A DNA stretch of 64,000 nucleotides from Luteibacter aegosomaticola (GTDB lineage Bacteria; Pseudomonadota; Gammaproteobacteria; Xanthomonadales; Rhodanobacteraceae). The position numbers and the translations under genes are program-made. Below the pieces are notes generated by a model. It made no database searches, was not told where the DNA came from, and saw only the letters and a program-made list of their open reading frames with translations. Positions 8,990 to 21,105 of this stretch are shown in pieces (position 1 is the first letter of the stretch; each line of letters begins with the position of its first letter). The stretch is from assembly GCF_023078475.1 (NCBI RefSeq), contig NZ_CP095741.1, forward strand, positions 930,001 to 994,000, given 5' to 3'.

Positions 8990-9487
8990 ATGCACACCTT
9001 TGCTACCAGCATGTCGAATGCCGCTCGCTGGATCGGCATCTCCACCGTCATGATCACCGTGGTCGCCATTGCGATCGTGATGAACCGGGACGCACCGGCG
9101 ACCATCGGCGTGCCGCTCGCGGGTGTGCTCGCTCTGGCGCTTGCCCTGGCCTACGGCATCTCGCCGCTACGTTATGAGATCGGCGGTGGCCGCCTGGTCA
9201 TCCGCCGCCAGGTGGGGCGCTCGACGGTCGAGCTGCGCGGCGCGGTCATCCGTCCGGATAGCGAGGCTTTCAAGGGCCTTGTACGCGTGATCGGCAACGG
9301 CGGGTTCTTCGCGTTCGACGGGCTGTTCTACTCGCGCCGCCTCGGCATGGTGAAAGTGGCGGCGCGCCATCGCGACCACGGTGTGGTCATCCAGCCACCG
9401 AGTGGCCGCGCCGTCGTGGTTTCGTTGGATGATCCGCAGGCCTTTATCGCTGCGGCTGTTGGCGAGGGGGCGCTGCTTTCGAACTAG
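8990..9487 (+). CDS. Membrane protein with bacterial PH-like domain
   Basis: The protein has 165 residues from an ATG 13 bases after the previous stop, consistent with one transcript. Two transmembrane helices (about 12-30 and 38-57) precede a soluble bPH-type domain of short beta strands: LRYEIGGGRLVIRRQVGRS, then VELRGAVIRPD, and VVIQPPSGRAVVVSLDDPQAFI. This layout is usual for small bacterial PH-domain membrane proteins of unknown function. The upstream Shine-Dalgarno is poor; an earlier GTG/ATG inside the preceding gene is possible but would add a non-conserved extension. Confidence 0.65.
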   Translation: MHTFATSMSNAARWIGISTVMITVVAIAIVMNRDAPATIGVPLAGVLALALALAYGISPLRYEIGGGRLVIRRQVGRSTVELRGAVIRPDSEAFKGLVRVIGNGGFFAFDGLFYSRRLGMVKVAARHRDHGVVIQPPSGRAVVVSLDDPQAFIAAAVGEGALLSN

Positions 9488-9560
9488 GCTGGGGCGAGGT
9501 AGCAAGAAATTGCGGCTCGGTGGTATACACGAAATATCCCCACCGGCAGGAGCCGACACC

Positions 9561-10046
9561 ATGGCACGTGCTTCACGGATGTTCCCCCTCGTCGCAGGCG
9601 CGCTGGCGCTCTGCACCTTCGCCACCGCGAGCTTCGCTACGGAAACCCAGGGTTGGGACCAGAGTCGCGGCGTTTATGTCCTGCCCGATGAGCATGGTGC
9701 CCAGCTTGGGCTGGTCGCGTATGTCGACCGCCCGACGCACCGCGTGTCCTACGGATTCCGCGAACTGCCGCAGCGCTCCAACTGCGCCGCTGGCTCGATC
9801 GGCCGGAGTGCCACGTTCGATATCGAAGGGCAGCGGCTGAATTTCCGCCGCGAATGCGTCAATGGCACGTTTACCTTCGTGCCGCGCAGCACGCCGACCC
9901 GCCAGGTGTTTGAAGCGCTGTTGGCGAGCCACCCCGTGCTGCACATGCGGGCGCCGTCGTTCTTCCCGTACACGTACAACCTGGCGGGCCTGCCGGCCGT
10001 GCACCAGGCGTTGAATGTGACGATCGCCAGCCGCGGCCGGCGTTGA
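9561..10046 (+). CDS. Hypothetical secreted protein
   Basis: The protein has 161 residues from an ATG preceded by AGGAG at ten bases. A clear Sec signal peptide ends at ATASFA. The mature part is a compact, strand-rich polypeptide with two cysteines (SNCAAG and RECVNG) that could form a disulphide in the periplasm. I recognise no domain. The gene lies 73 bases downstream of the PH-like gene on the same strand and converges on the next gene with a 9-base gap. Function unknown. Confidence 0.6.
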   Translation: MARASRMFPLVAGALALCTFATASFATETQGWDQSRGVYVLPDEHGAQLGLVAYVDRPTHRVSYGFRELPQRSNCAAGSIGRSATFDIEGQRLNFRRECVNGTFTFVPRSTPTRQVFEALLASHPVLHMRAPSFFPYTYNLAGLPAVHQALNVTIASRGRR

Positions 10047-10055
10047 TCCGGAGCC

Positions 10056-10391
10056 TCACCACTTCACGGTGAGGCTCATTCGCACCGCCTGGTCCTTGGC
10101 GCCGCCACCGAACGTATTCGGGTAGCTCGGCCCACGCGCAACGGAGAAATGGTAGTCCTGGCTAGCCAGCCAGGACTTAGTGGCGTGCGCGCCATCGTCC
10201 GCCGACTCCGAGACGGCTGAACTCCGGTATTGCCAGCCATCGCTCACCGGGGCGCCCGCTACCCAGCTGGGGTGGCCCGGGTGGTCATTGGCAGCCTGCG
10301 CCGGATGAGCCGCGAGCAGGGCGATACCTGCCGCGAGGGTGGCGAGGAGGGACACTTTTGGCCGCGACGCGGCAGGGCACGGAAAGGGCAT
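10056..10391 (-). CDS. Hypothetical periplasmic protein
   Basis: The protein has 111 residues from the ATG at 10391, chosen because it directly precedes a signal peptide (SLLATLAAGIALLAAHPAQA). The mature part of about 78 residues is polar and contains Trp and His (PGHPSWVAG, DGWQYRSS) with a C-terminal strand AVRMSLTVKW. No family recognised. The 133 bases upstream contain no other gene; they end at cycA's stop and include a vestigial GTAGGAGC arm at about 10514 next to that stop. Confidence 0.5.
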   Translation of the reverse strand: MPFPCPAASRPKVSLLATLAAGIALLAAHPAQAANDHPGHPSWVAGAPVSDGWQYRSSAVSESADDGAHATKSWLASQDYHFSVARGPSYPNTFGGGAKDQAVRMSLTVKW

Positions 10392-10524
10392 GGGCGCTGG
10401 GTTCCCGGTGTGATGCGGTGGGAAACCGACGCGGGCTTCCCATACCGGGGAACGCAGCAATGCCTGTGCCAGCGGATGTGAAGGCCTTCACACCCGTGAA
10501 GGCCAACCGCCGTTGTAGGAGCTT

Positions 10525-11898
10525 TCAGGCTCGCTTGCGGCGGGCCAGGTAGGCTACGCCCAGGATCGCGAACCACACGGGGCTGGCGATCAGCGCCTGG
10601 CGGGTATCCGCCTGCAGGGTGAGCAGCACCAGCACGAAGGCGAAGAACGCGAGGCACACCCAGCACATGAACACGCCGCCCGGCATCTTGTAGGACGACA
10701 CGGCGTGCAGCTCGGGCCGCTTCTTCCGGTACGCCATGTACGAGCACAGGATCAGCGACCACACGAACATGAAGAGGATCGCGGAGAGCGTGGTCACGAG
10801 GGTGAACGCGGTGACGAGGTTAGGCACGACATAAACCAGCATCGCGCCGCCCAGCAGGCACGCGCACGAAAACAGCAGGCCACGCGAGGGCACGGCGGCC
10901 TTCGACAGGCGCTTGAACGCGGAAGGTGCGTGGTTCTCTTCGGCCAGGCCGAACAGCATGCGGCTGGTGGAGAAGATGCCGCTGTTGGCGGATGACGTTG
11001 CCGAGGTGAGCACCACGAAGTTGATGAGGCTCGCGGCGGCAGGGATGCCCGCCAGCACGAACAATTCCACGAACGGGCTCTTGCCCGGGAGCACCTGGCG
11101 CCACGGTGTCACCGACATGATCACGATGAGCGCGAGCACGTAGAACACGATGATGCGCACGGGGATCGAGTTGATCGCCTTGGGCAGGTTGCGCTCCGGG
11201 TCCGCCGTTTCCGCGGCGGTCGTACCGACCAGTTCGATACCGACGAAGGCGAACACCGCGATCTGGAAGCCAGCGAAGAACCCGCCGATGCCCATGGGGA
11301 ACATGCCACCGTCATTCCAGAGGTTGGCGAGTGACGCCACGTGTCCATCGGGCGAACGGAACGCCCATGCCACCATGCCAAAGCCCGTCACGACGAGCGC
11401 GCAGATCGCGATGATCTTGATCAGTGCGAACCAGAATTCGAGTTCGCCGAAGAGGCGTACCGTCGTCAGGTTCAGGGTGAGCAGCAAAAGCACGCACAGC
11501 ACCGCGGGAATCCACGGTGCCAGCGATGGGAACCAGAACTGGGCGTAGTTCGCGATGGCGATGACGTCCGCGATCGCGGTGATGATCCAGCAGAACCAGT
11601 ACGTCCACCCGCAGAAGAAGCCGGCCCAGGGGCCGAGCAGGTCGGTGGAGAAATCGATGAACGACTTGTAGTCCAGGTTCGAGAGGAGCAGCTCGCCCAT
11701 CGCACGCATGACGAAAAACAGCATCACGCCGATGATCAGGTAAACGAACAGGATGGACGGCCCCGCGAGGCTGATCGTCTTGCCCGAACCCATGAACAGG
11801 CCGGTGCCGATGGCACCGCCGATCGCGATGAGCTGCAGGTGGCGGTTGGACAGGCTACGCCTGAGGTGGTCGGGGTTCGATTCCTGCGGATGGCTCAT
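10525..11898 (-). CDS. cycA: D-serine/D-alanine/glycine permease CycA
   Basis: The protein has 457 residues and belongs to the amino-acid transporter (AAT/APC) family with 12 predicted membrane segments. Its N-terminal block RHLQLIAIGGAIGTGLFMG and internal blocks FQIAVFAFVGIELVGTTAAE and SSANSGIFSTSRMLFGLA closely resemble E. coli CycA, which imports glycine, D-alanine, D-serine and D-cycloserine by proton symport. The GIELVGTTAAET stretch is typical of this subgroup. The gene is monocistronic, 79 bases upstream of the end of the aldo/keto reductase gene on the same strand. The exact substrate range could differ. Confidence 0.88.
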   Translation of the reverse strand: MSHPQESNPDHLRRSLSNRHLQLIAIGGAIGTGLFMGSGKTISLAGPSILFVYLIIGVMLFFVMRAMGELLLSNLDYKSFIDFSTDLLGPWAGFFCGWTYWFCWIITAIADVIAIANYAQFWFPSLAPWIPAVLCVLLLLTLNLTTVRLFGELEFWFALIKIIAICALVVTGFGMVAWAFRSPDGHVASLANLWNDGGMFPMGIGGFFAGFQIAVFAFVGIELVGTTAAETADPERNLPKAINSIPVRIIVFYVLALIVIMSVTPWRQVLPGKSPFVELFVLAGIPAAASLINFVVLTSATSSANSGIFSTSRMLFGLAEENHAPSAFKRLSKAAVPSRGLLFSCACLLGGAMLVYVVPNLVTAFTLVTTLSAILFMFVWSLILCSYMAYRKKRPELHAVSSYKMPGGVFMCWVCLAFFAFVLVLLTLQADTRQALIASPVWFAILGVAYLARRKRA

Positions 11899-11977
11899 CG
11901 GACAGCGGCTCGCGGTGGGACGGAAGGCAGCACCATAGACGCCTTCCCCCCATCCAGCAAACCGCCGGGGTTTGGGC

Positions 11978-13042
<1,065 letters not shown>

Positions 13043-13149
13043 GGGGTGTGCCTCAGGTGTGGGAGGGAATGGGGCTACCTTAGGCGCCGGGATAGTGCTG
13101 GATAAATCGACCTTGGGCGCATACGCTTTGAAGTGTGGCTTCATAATGG

Positions 13150-14058
13150 ATGCGCCGGATGCAGAACGACCTCTTGCCCGCCATCGCGGCATTTGCCCGC
13201 GTGGCGCACCATGCGAGCTTTACCCGGGCCGCCCGGGAACTTGGTGTGTCGCCTTCGGCGCTGTCGCAGAACGTGCGCAGCCTGGAAGCCCGATTGGGCG
13301 TGCGCCTGCTTGACCGGAGCACGCGCCGGGTGGGCGTGACCGAGATAGGCCAGCGCTTTCTCGAGGAAGCGCAGGCCGGCCTGGGCGCTATCGGCCGCGC
13401 CGTGGAGGCGGTGACTGATTCACGCGAAGCGCCCGCGGGCCTGCTGCGGCTGAACCTGCCCAAGTCCGTCGCCGATATCGCCGTGATTCCGCACCTGGCG
13501 GACTTCGCGAAGGCCTACCCGGACGTCACCGTCGAACTGCACTGCGAAAACCGCTTCATCGATCTGGTCGCCATGGGCTTCGACGCCGGCTTCCGCCTGG
13601 GCGAGAGCCTGGCCAACGACGTGGTCGCCGTGCCGATTGGCGAGCCGCTCCGCATCGCCACGTTTGCATCGCCTGCCTACCTTGCCGCGCACGGCGCGCC
13701 GCAGACGCCGGCCGACCTGCTGCACCATCGTTGCCTGTGCATCCGCCTGGACCCTGAGCGCAGCGTGGCCCGCTGGGACTACACGGTGGATGGCCGGTAT
13801 ATCGAGATCGAGGTGGGCGCGGCCGTCATCAGCAACGATGGCGACCTGTTGCTGGCCGCGGCCCGCGAAGGCCTGGGGGTGGCCTGCCACATGGAGGGGA
13901 TCGTCGCGGCCGATCTCGCCGCTGGAACGCTGGTACCGGTACTAACGGACTACTGGCCAACTTTCGGCGCCTTCCACCTGTACTATCCAAGCCGTGTGCA
14001 CATGCCCAGGAAGCTTCGCGTGTTCATCGATTTCCTGCGCCAGCGCCACGCCACGTAA
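13150..14058 (+). CDS. LysR-family transcriptional regulator
   Basis: The protein has 302 residues. The N-terminal winged helix-turn-helix (about 6-65) contains FARVAHHASFTRAARELGVSPSALSQ and LEARLGVRLLDRSTR. A substrate-binding domain with a periplasmic-protein fold covers about 92-295 and resembles that of regulators controlling adjacent reductases. Either ATG (13150 or 13159) may be used; neither has a strong Shine-Dalgarno. The divergent partner is the aldo/keto reductase, and a SnoaL-like gene follows six bases downstream, so both are candidate targets. Confidence 0.88.
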   Translation: MRRMQNDLLPAIAAFARVAHHASFTRAARELGVSPSALSQNVRSLEARLGVRLLDRSTRRVGVTEIGQRFLEEAQAGLGAIGRAVEAVTDSREAPAGLLRLNLPKSVADIAVIPHLADFAKAYPDVTVELHCENRFIDLVAMGFDAGFRLGESLANDVVAVPIGEPLRIATFASPAYLAAHGAPQTPADLLHHRCLCIRLDPERSVARWDYTVDGRYIEIEVGAAVISNDGDLLLAAAREGLGVACHMEGIVAADLAAGTLVPVLTDYWPTFGAFHLYYPSRVHMPRKLRVFIDFLRQRHAT

Positions 14059-14064
14059 GCGCCC

Positions 14065-14463
14065 ATGGAGACCGTCATGATCGACCCCGCACGCCGGCAA
14101 CTGATCGAGATCTACCTTGCCGCGTACAATCACTTCGATATCCCCGGCATGCTCGGCGCGCTCACCGACGACGTGCGTTTCGAACACCATCAGGGTGGCG
14201 AGCTGAGCGTGGCCACCGACGGCAAGGCCGACCTGGAGAAGCTGGCGCGCGTGGGCGCTCAGTTATTCGCCGCTCGCGAACAGAAAATCGTCGAGCTCGA
14301 GGAGCGTGGCAGCGACATCGTGGCCACCATCGATTTCCACGGCGAGATCGCCGAAGACATTCCCGAAGGCCCGCGCGCAGGCACCATTATCGAGATGCAG
14401 GGCACCACCGAATTCGGTTTCGCCCCGCACGGCAAGATCTGCAAGGTGATTGACCGCGCCTGA
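14065..14463 (+). CDS. SnoaL-like (NTF2-fold) protein
   Basis: The protein has 132 residues and a typical SnoaL/NTF2 small alpha+beta cone: helix RQLIEIYLAAYNHFDIPGMLGALTDD, then strand VRFEHHQGGE and terminal strands TTEFGFAPHGKICKVID. These folds serve as isomerases, hydrolases or ligand binders, so the reaction cannot be called. It starts six bases after the LysR stop, suggesting co-transcription. A second in-frame ATG at 14077 would shorten it by four residues. It converges with the receiver gene five bases away. Confidence 0.75.
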   Translation: METVMIDPARRQLIEIYLAAYNHFDIPGMLGALTDDVRFEHHQGGELSVATDGKADLEKLARVGAQLFAAREQKIVELEERGSDIVATIDFHGEIAEDIPEGPRAGTIIEMQGTTEFGFAPHGKICKVIDRA

Positions 14464-14467
14464 GCGT

Positions 14468-14818
14468 TTAGTTCGCCAGGCGTGCCACCGCGGCCAGCAG
14501 GCTCTTGCGGTCATACGGCTTGGCCAGGTATTCCATGCGCGGCAGCAGCCAGTCGTGCTGTTCACGCATCTCACCCGACGCTACCAGCACGCGCATGTCG
14601 GCATGTCGCGTCGCGAGTTCCTGGCCAGATACCGTGCCCGGCATGCGTACGTCGGTGAAAAGAACATCTGCCGTGCCGTTTTCGAGCCAGCGTTCGGCTT
14701 CGTCGCCGTTTGGTGCGGTGTGCACGGTATGCCCTTCGCCCTCCAGGATCATGGCGGAAATCTCGCGGATGGCGTCATCGTCCTCGACAAGCAGGACGAC
14801 CAGGGGGCGTGTGGTCAT
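14468..14818 (-). CDS. Single-domain response regulator
   Basis: The protein has 116 residues, one receiver domain only. The acidic pair is in LLVEDDDAIRE, the phospho-acceptor Asp in LFTDVRMPG (near 54), the switch Ser in LVASGEM and the Lys in YLAKPYD, so all phosphorylation residues are present. With no output domain it probably works by protein contact, such as shuttling phosphate from a hybrid kinase. It is divergent from the hybrid kinase at 15027 across 208 bases, which makes that kinase the obvious candidate partner. The intergenic stretch carries a short palindrome GCATGCGCATGC at 14890. Confidence 0.85.
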   Translation of the reverse strand: MTTRPLVVLLVEDDDAIREISAMILEGEGHTVHTAPNGDEAERWLENGTADVLFTDVRMPGTVSGQELATRHADMRVLVASGEMREQHDWLLPRMEYLAKPYDRKSLLAAVARLAN

Positions 14819-15026
14819 GGCTCAGGTTTCGCAGGGAATCGGCGAGGCAAATAACGTGCGCAGCGTGAAGGCGCCGTCAAGGGGTGCGTGCATGCGCATG
14901 CTATTCCATTGCTGCGTCACGCGCCGCATCATAGGGTTTTCCAGACCCTTGGGAAAGTCGCGCCGCCTATGTCGGAATCAAAGGAAAGAAGCGCGGGCAG
15001 GTCGCCATTTGCAGCGGGGATGACAC

Positions 15027-16961
<1,935 letters not shown>

Positions 16962-17050
16962 CAAGCTATCCGAAATTGCCGATATCCCCCGGCCCCGCAA
17001 CCACTTATGATGCGGCCTACAACGACGACAGGCGTTTTCAGGGGAACGGG

Positions 17051-18292
17051 ATGTCGGAAGGAACACGGGGCGGCGTCCTCGGCGACCATCGGTTTGTCGC
17101 CGAGATGGACGCATTACAGAAATTCGGCCGGCTGGAGAAAGATGCGCAGCTAGGCGACGCGCAGGCGCAGTTTCGCGTCGGCGTCATGTATTTCGACGGC
17201 GAACACGTCGCGCAGGACCGCACGCGGTCGGCCCACTGGCTGCGCCGCGCCGCCGAACAGGGCCATCTTGACGGGCAGTTCCGCCTGGCCATGCAGTACG
17301 CCGAAGGCCATGGCGTGCTTCGGGACCCTGCCGAAGCGGCCGAGTGGCTGCGCCGGGCCGCGGAAGTCGGCCACGCCGAGGCGCAATGCGCGCTGGGCAC
17401 CTTGTATGCGCGTGGCCACGGTGTGGCCGCGGACCGCCAGCAGGCGCTGCACTGGTGGGGCATGGCCGCCGACCAGGGCCATGCCCAGGCCTGCGTCAAC
17501 CTGGGGGTGTCGCATTATTTCGGCCGTGGCGTGCCGCGTGACGCCGAGCTGGCGTTCGCCTTCTACAACAAGGCGATCGAGCGCGGCGACCCCACCAGCC
17601 GTGGCTATGCCGACGCCCTGTGCAGCGTCGCGCACATGTACGTCGACGGGATTGGCGTGCACGCCGATGCCGCCATGGGCGCCCACCATTACCGTCGCGC
17701 CGCGGAACTGGGCAACAGCATCGCCCAGTTCACCCTGGGCAAGATGTACCTCGAAGCCAGCGGCCTCGCCGCTGATCGCGAGCAGGCACGCTACTGGTTT
17801 GGCCGGGCGGCCGAGCAGGGCGATAACGAAGCGAAGCAGCGCCTTGCGGAACTGGATGCGGAAGGCTATGAACCCGAGCAAGTCTCCGCCCGCCAGGCGG
17901 CCAGCGGCCCGCAGGACGCGGCGGGTCAGTACCAGCTGGGCATGCGCCTGGCTACCGGCGATGGCGTGGCCCGCAACGACCCGGACGCGGTGCGCTGGCT
18001 GGCGCTGGCCGCGGAAAAGGGTCATCCCCAGGCCCAGCACGCGCTCGCCCGGATGATCGATGGCGGCCGCGGCGTCCAGCGCAATATCGAGGAAGTGCTG
18101 CGCCTGCTCCGCCTGGCTGCCGGGCAAGGTTTGCCCGAGGCCCAGTACGAACTGGGTCGCCTGCACGAGGAGGGGGATGGCGTGCAACCCAACACCGCCA
18201 TTGCCCGTGCCTGGTATCGCAAGGCAGCCTCCCGCGGGCACCTCAAGGCCCTGAAAAGGCTCGAGAAGCGCCAGTGGTGGCGGTTCTGGTAA
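17051..18292 (+). CDS. Sel1-repeat (tetratricopeptide-like) protein
   Basis: The protein has 413 residues. From about residue 30 to 405 it is built of roughly ten Sel1-like repeats of 36 residues, with the pattern A..G...AQ..LG..Y..G.GV..D...A..W...AA..G. Examples are DAQAQFRVGVMYFDGEHVAQD and AQYELGRLHEEGDGVQPN. Sel1 solenoids act as protein-interaction scaffolds, often in signalling or envelope assembly. No signal peptide or membrane helix is seen, so it is likely cytosolic. I chose the ATG at 17051, preceded by AGGGGAACGGG, over an earlier in-frame ATG at 16976. It follows the hybrid kinase by 89 bases and may share its function; that is inference. Confidence 0.85.
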   Translation: MSEGTRGGVLGDHRFVAEMDALQKFGRLEKDAQLGDAQAQFRVGVMYFDGEHVAQDRTRSAHWLRRAAEQGHLDGQFRLAMQYAEGHGVLRDPAEAAEWLRRAAEVGHAEAQCALGTLYARGHGVAADRQQALHWWGMAADQGHAQACVNLGVSHYFGRGVPRDAELAFAFYNKAIERGDPTSRGYADALCSVAHMYVDGIGVHADAAMGAHHYRRAAELGNSIAQFTLGKMYLEASGLAADREQARYWFGRAAEQGDNEAKQRLAELDAEGYEPEQVSARQAASGPQDAAGQYQLGMRLATGDGVARNDPDAVRWLALAAEKGHPQAQHALARMIDGGRGVQRNIEEVLRLLRLAAGQGLPEAQYELGRLHEEGDGVQPNTAIARAWYRKAASRGHLKALKRLEKRQWWRFW

Positions 18293-18387
18293 CCCGCCGC
18301 CAGGGTCCGCGCAAGCGTGACTTCCGGCGCTAGCTAACCCCACCCCTGCGGGCGGACCATCGGCGGGTCCACCACCAGGGGTTTCCC

Positions 18388-20997
18388 ATGCGTAAAACTC
18401 TCGTCAGCGCGATCGCCGTGGCGCTCGCCGGCCTGTCCACCGTCGCCGCCGCCCAGCAGGCGACCACCCAGCTGCCGCGCACCGTGCGCCCGTCGCATTA
18501 CGACGTCTCGGTGGTACCGCACGCCGACAAGCTCACCTTCGATGGCAAGGTCGGCATTGATATCGAGGTCCTGGAACCCACGGCAACGATCACGCTGAAC
18601 GCGATCGACATGAGCTTCGCCAACGTGACGCTGGCCGCCGCGAAGGGCAAGGCCGGCTTCGGTGCGCCGAAGGTCTCGATCGATGCGGAAAACCAGACCG
18701 CGACGTTCACGTTCGCCAAGCCGCTGGCCGCTGGCGCGTACCGCCTGTCGATGGATTACACCGGCAAGATCGGCACCCAGGCCAACGGCCTGTTCGCGAT
18801 CGATTACGACACCAAGGCCTCGGGCAAGAAGCGCGCGCTGTACACGCAGTTCGAAAATTCCGATGCCCGCCGTTTCATTCCGTCATGGGATGAGCCGAAC
18901 TACAAGGCTACCTTCACCCTCGACGCCACCGTGCCGTCCGCCGATATGGCCGTGAGCAACATGCCCGCCGCATCGAAGAAGGATGTGGGCCATGGCATGG
19001 TGAAGTGGAGCTTCGGCCAGTCGCCGAAGATGTCGACCTACCTGGTGTTTTTTGGTGCGGGCGAGTTCGACCGCATCACCACCAAGAGCGAAGGCGTCGA
19101 GATCGGCGTCATCACCCAGAAGGGCCTGACCTCGCAGGCGCAGTTCACGCTGGACTCCGGCAGCGCCGTGCTGAAGGAATACAACAACTACTTCGGCGTG
19201 CCGTACCCGCTGCCGAAGCTCGATAACATCGCCAGCCCGGGCCAGAGCCAGTTCTTCGCCGCCATGGAAAACTGGGGCGCGATCTACACCTTCGAATACG
19301 CGCTGCTGCTCGACCCGACCATTTCCACCCAGGCCGACAAGCAGGAAGTGTTCAACACGGCGGCGCATGAAATGGCGCACCAGTGGTTCGGCGACCTGGT
19401 GACCATGCAGTGGTGGGACGACCTGTGGCTCAACGAAGGCTTCGCCTCTTGGCTCGCCGCGCGCACCACCGAGCGCCTGCATCCGGAATGGCACACCAAT
19501 CTTGAAAACGTCGGCACGCGCGAAAGCGCGATGGCCCGCGACAGCGTCGTCACCACCCACCCGGTGGTGCAGCGCGTGGCCACGGTGGAGCAGGCCAGCC
19601 AGGCGTTTGACTCGATTACTTACGCCAAGGGTGAGTCCGTCATCCGCATGCTCGAGGCCTACGTGGGTCCGGATGCATGGCGCAAGGGCGTGCAGGCGTA
19701 TATCAAGGCCCACGCATACGGCAACACGGTGTCCGACGACCTGTGGAAGGAAATCGATGCGGCCGCTGGCAAGCCGGTCACGCAGATCGCGCATGATTTC
19801 ACACTGCAGCCGGGTATCCCGCTGGTGAAGGTGGAGTCGGTGTCGTGTGCGAATGGTTCGACCACGCTGACCCTGTCGCAGGGTGAGTTCACCCGCGATC
19901 GCCCGGACAAGAAGCCGCTGCACTGGAACGTGCCGGTGATCGCGAAGACGCTGGGTGGCGCACCTGCTTCCACCCTGCTCGACGGCAAGGGAACGCTCAC
20001 CGTCGCGGGTTGCGGCCCGGTCATCGTCAACGCCGGCCAGACCGGCTACTACCGCACGCAGTACACCCCGGCACTGGTCAAGCAGCTGCTGGGCGCGTTC
20101 ACCAAGCTCGATCCGATCGACCAGCTCGGCGTGATGAGCGATACCTGGGCGCAGGGCATGGTGGGCCTGCAGCCGACCTCCGATGGGCTCGACCTGATCA
20201 AGGCCACGCCGCTCGATGCTTCGCCGCAGTTGTGGCAGGAAGTGGCCGGCAACCTGGCCATGCTCGATACCTATTACCAGGGTGACGCGGCGCGCCAGGC
20301 GGTATTCCGCAAGTTCGCCATCAGCCGTCTCTCGCCCAAGCTCGACCAGGTGGGCTGGGAAGCGAAGCAGGGCGAGGAAGTGCCGGTCGCGATCCTGCGT
20401 TCTTCGCTGATCGGCACGCTCGGCTTCCTTGGCGACGCCAAGGTGGTGGCGGAAGCGCGTAGCCGCTTCGAAAAGAACAGCATGCCGCCGGAACTGCGCA
20501 AGACCATCCTGGGCGTCGTGGCGACCAACGCCGATGCTGCGACGTGGGACAAGCTGCACGAGCAGGCCAAGGCGGAGAAGACCCCGCTGGTGAAGGATCG
20601 CCTGTACGGCATGCTCGCGGCCGCCCGCGACAATGCGCTCGCCCAGCGCGCGCTTGACCTCGCCCTGACCGACGAGCCGGGTGCGACCAACAGCGCTGGC
20701 CTTATCCGCGGCGTGTCGCGCCTGCACCCGGAACTGGCCTTCGACTTCGCCGTCGCCCACAAGGACCAGGTCGACAAGTTCGTCGACTCGACCTCCACGG
20801 CGCGCTACTACCCGGCGATCGCTGGCATGTCGATGCAGAAGGCGACGATCGACAAGATCAACGCGTTCTCGGCCAAGTACATCGCCGAAGGCTCGCGTCG
20901 CGATGCGGAGACCACGGTCAGCAGCATCACGTACCGCATGATGGTCCGCGACCAGCGCCTCCCGGCCGTGGACGCATGGCTCAAGAAGAACGGCTGA
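18388..20997 (+). CDS. Secreted M1-family metallo-aminopeptidase
   Basis: The protein has 869 residues with a signal peptide (MRKTLVSAIAVALAGLSTVAAA). The M1 hallmarks are the substrate-amino-binding AMENWG at 292-297 and the zinc motif H327-E-M-A-H331 with E350 in LNEGFASW. A C-terminal ERAP1-like helical domain fills about 540-869. It should remove N-terminal residues from peptides in the periplasm or outside the cell. Length and export distinguish it from cytosolic PepN; it resembles the secreted M1 peptidases common in Xanthomonadales. A stem-loop follows the stop. The next gene, a glutaminyl cyclase, also acts on peptide N termini. Confidence 0.93.
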   Translation: MRKTLVSAIAVALAGLSTVAAAQQATTQLPRTVRPSHYDVSVVPHADKLTFDGKVGIDIEVLEPTATITLNAIDMSFANVTLAAAKGKAGFGAPKVSIDAENQTATFTFAKPLAAGAYRLSMDYTGKIGTQANGLFAIDYDTKASGKKRALYTQFENSDARRFIPSWDEPNYKATFTLDATVPSADMAVSNMPAASKKDVGHGMVKWSFGQSPKMSTYLVFFGAGEFDRITTKSEGVEIGVITQKGLTSQAQFTLDSGSAVLKEYNNYFGVPYPLPKLDNIASPGQSQFFAAMENWGAIYTFEYALLLDPTISTQADKQEVFNTAAHEMAHQWFGDLVTMQWWDDLWLNEGFASWLAARTTERLHPEWHTNLENVGTRESAMARDSVVTTHPVVQRVATVEQASQAFDSITYAKGESVIRMLEAYVGPDAWRKGVQAYIKAHAYGNTVSDDLWKEIDAAAGKPVTQIAHDFTLQPGIPLVKVESVSCANGSTTLTLSQGEFTRDRPDKKPLHWNVPVIAKTLGGAPASTLLDGKGTLTVAGCGPVIVNAGQTGYYRTQYTPALVKQLLGAFTKLDPIDQLGVMSDTWAQGMVGLQPTSDGLDLIKATPLDASPQLWQEVAGNLAMLDTYYQGDAARQAVFRKFAISRLSPKLDQVGWEAKQGEEVPVAILRSSLIGTLGFLGDAKVVAEARSRFEKNSMPPELRKTILGVVATNADAATWDKLHEQAKAEKTPLVKDRLYGMLAAARDNALAQRALDLALTDEPGATNSAGLIRGVSRLHPELAFDFAVAHKDQVDKFVDSTSTARYYPAIAGMSMQKATIDKINAFSAKYIAEGSRRDAETTVSSITYRMMVRDQRLPAVDAWLKKNG

Positions 20998-21009
20998 TGC
21001 GGTAAGGTA

Positions 21010-21027
21010 AGGGGCCTTCGGGCCCCT
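21010..21027 (+). terminator. Stem-loop after the M1 peptidase gene
   Basis: A GGGGCC/GGCCCC stem closed by a stable TTCG tetraloop lies 13 bases after the stop. It lacks a T-run, so it may act as a Rho-assisted terminator or as a 3'-end stabiliser rather than an intrinsic terminator. Confidence 0.5.
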
Positions 21028-21092
21028 GTAGGAGCGCGCTTGCGCGCGATAGGGGTTGCGACAAGCCCCATCGCGCGCAAGCGCGCTCCTGC
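21028..21092. repeat. REP palindrome, family B
   Basis: An inverted pair of GTAGGAGCGCGCTTGCGCG arms around a short AT-richer centre, directly after the stem-loop. Near-identical copies lie at 40554, 60715 and 63255. Confidence 0.85.
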
Positions 21093-21105
21093 ATGAATTC
21101 TTACG

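Noticed and set aside
7372..9105. Upstream extension of the Mrr-like frame to 823 residues
   Set aside because: It would run antisense through the LprI-like and PH-like genes. The recognisable domain starts only after 7371.
14890..14901. Palindrome GCATGCGCATGC upstream of the hybrid kinase
   Set aside because: Short and of simple composition. It could be an operator, but nothing beyond symmetry supports it.
18883..20760. A 625-residue antisense frame inside the M1 peptidase gene
   Set aside because: Low-complexity, no motif, and opposite to a gene with intact HEMAH and AMENWG.
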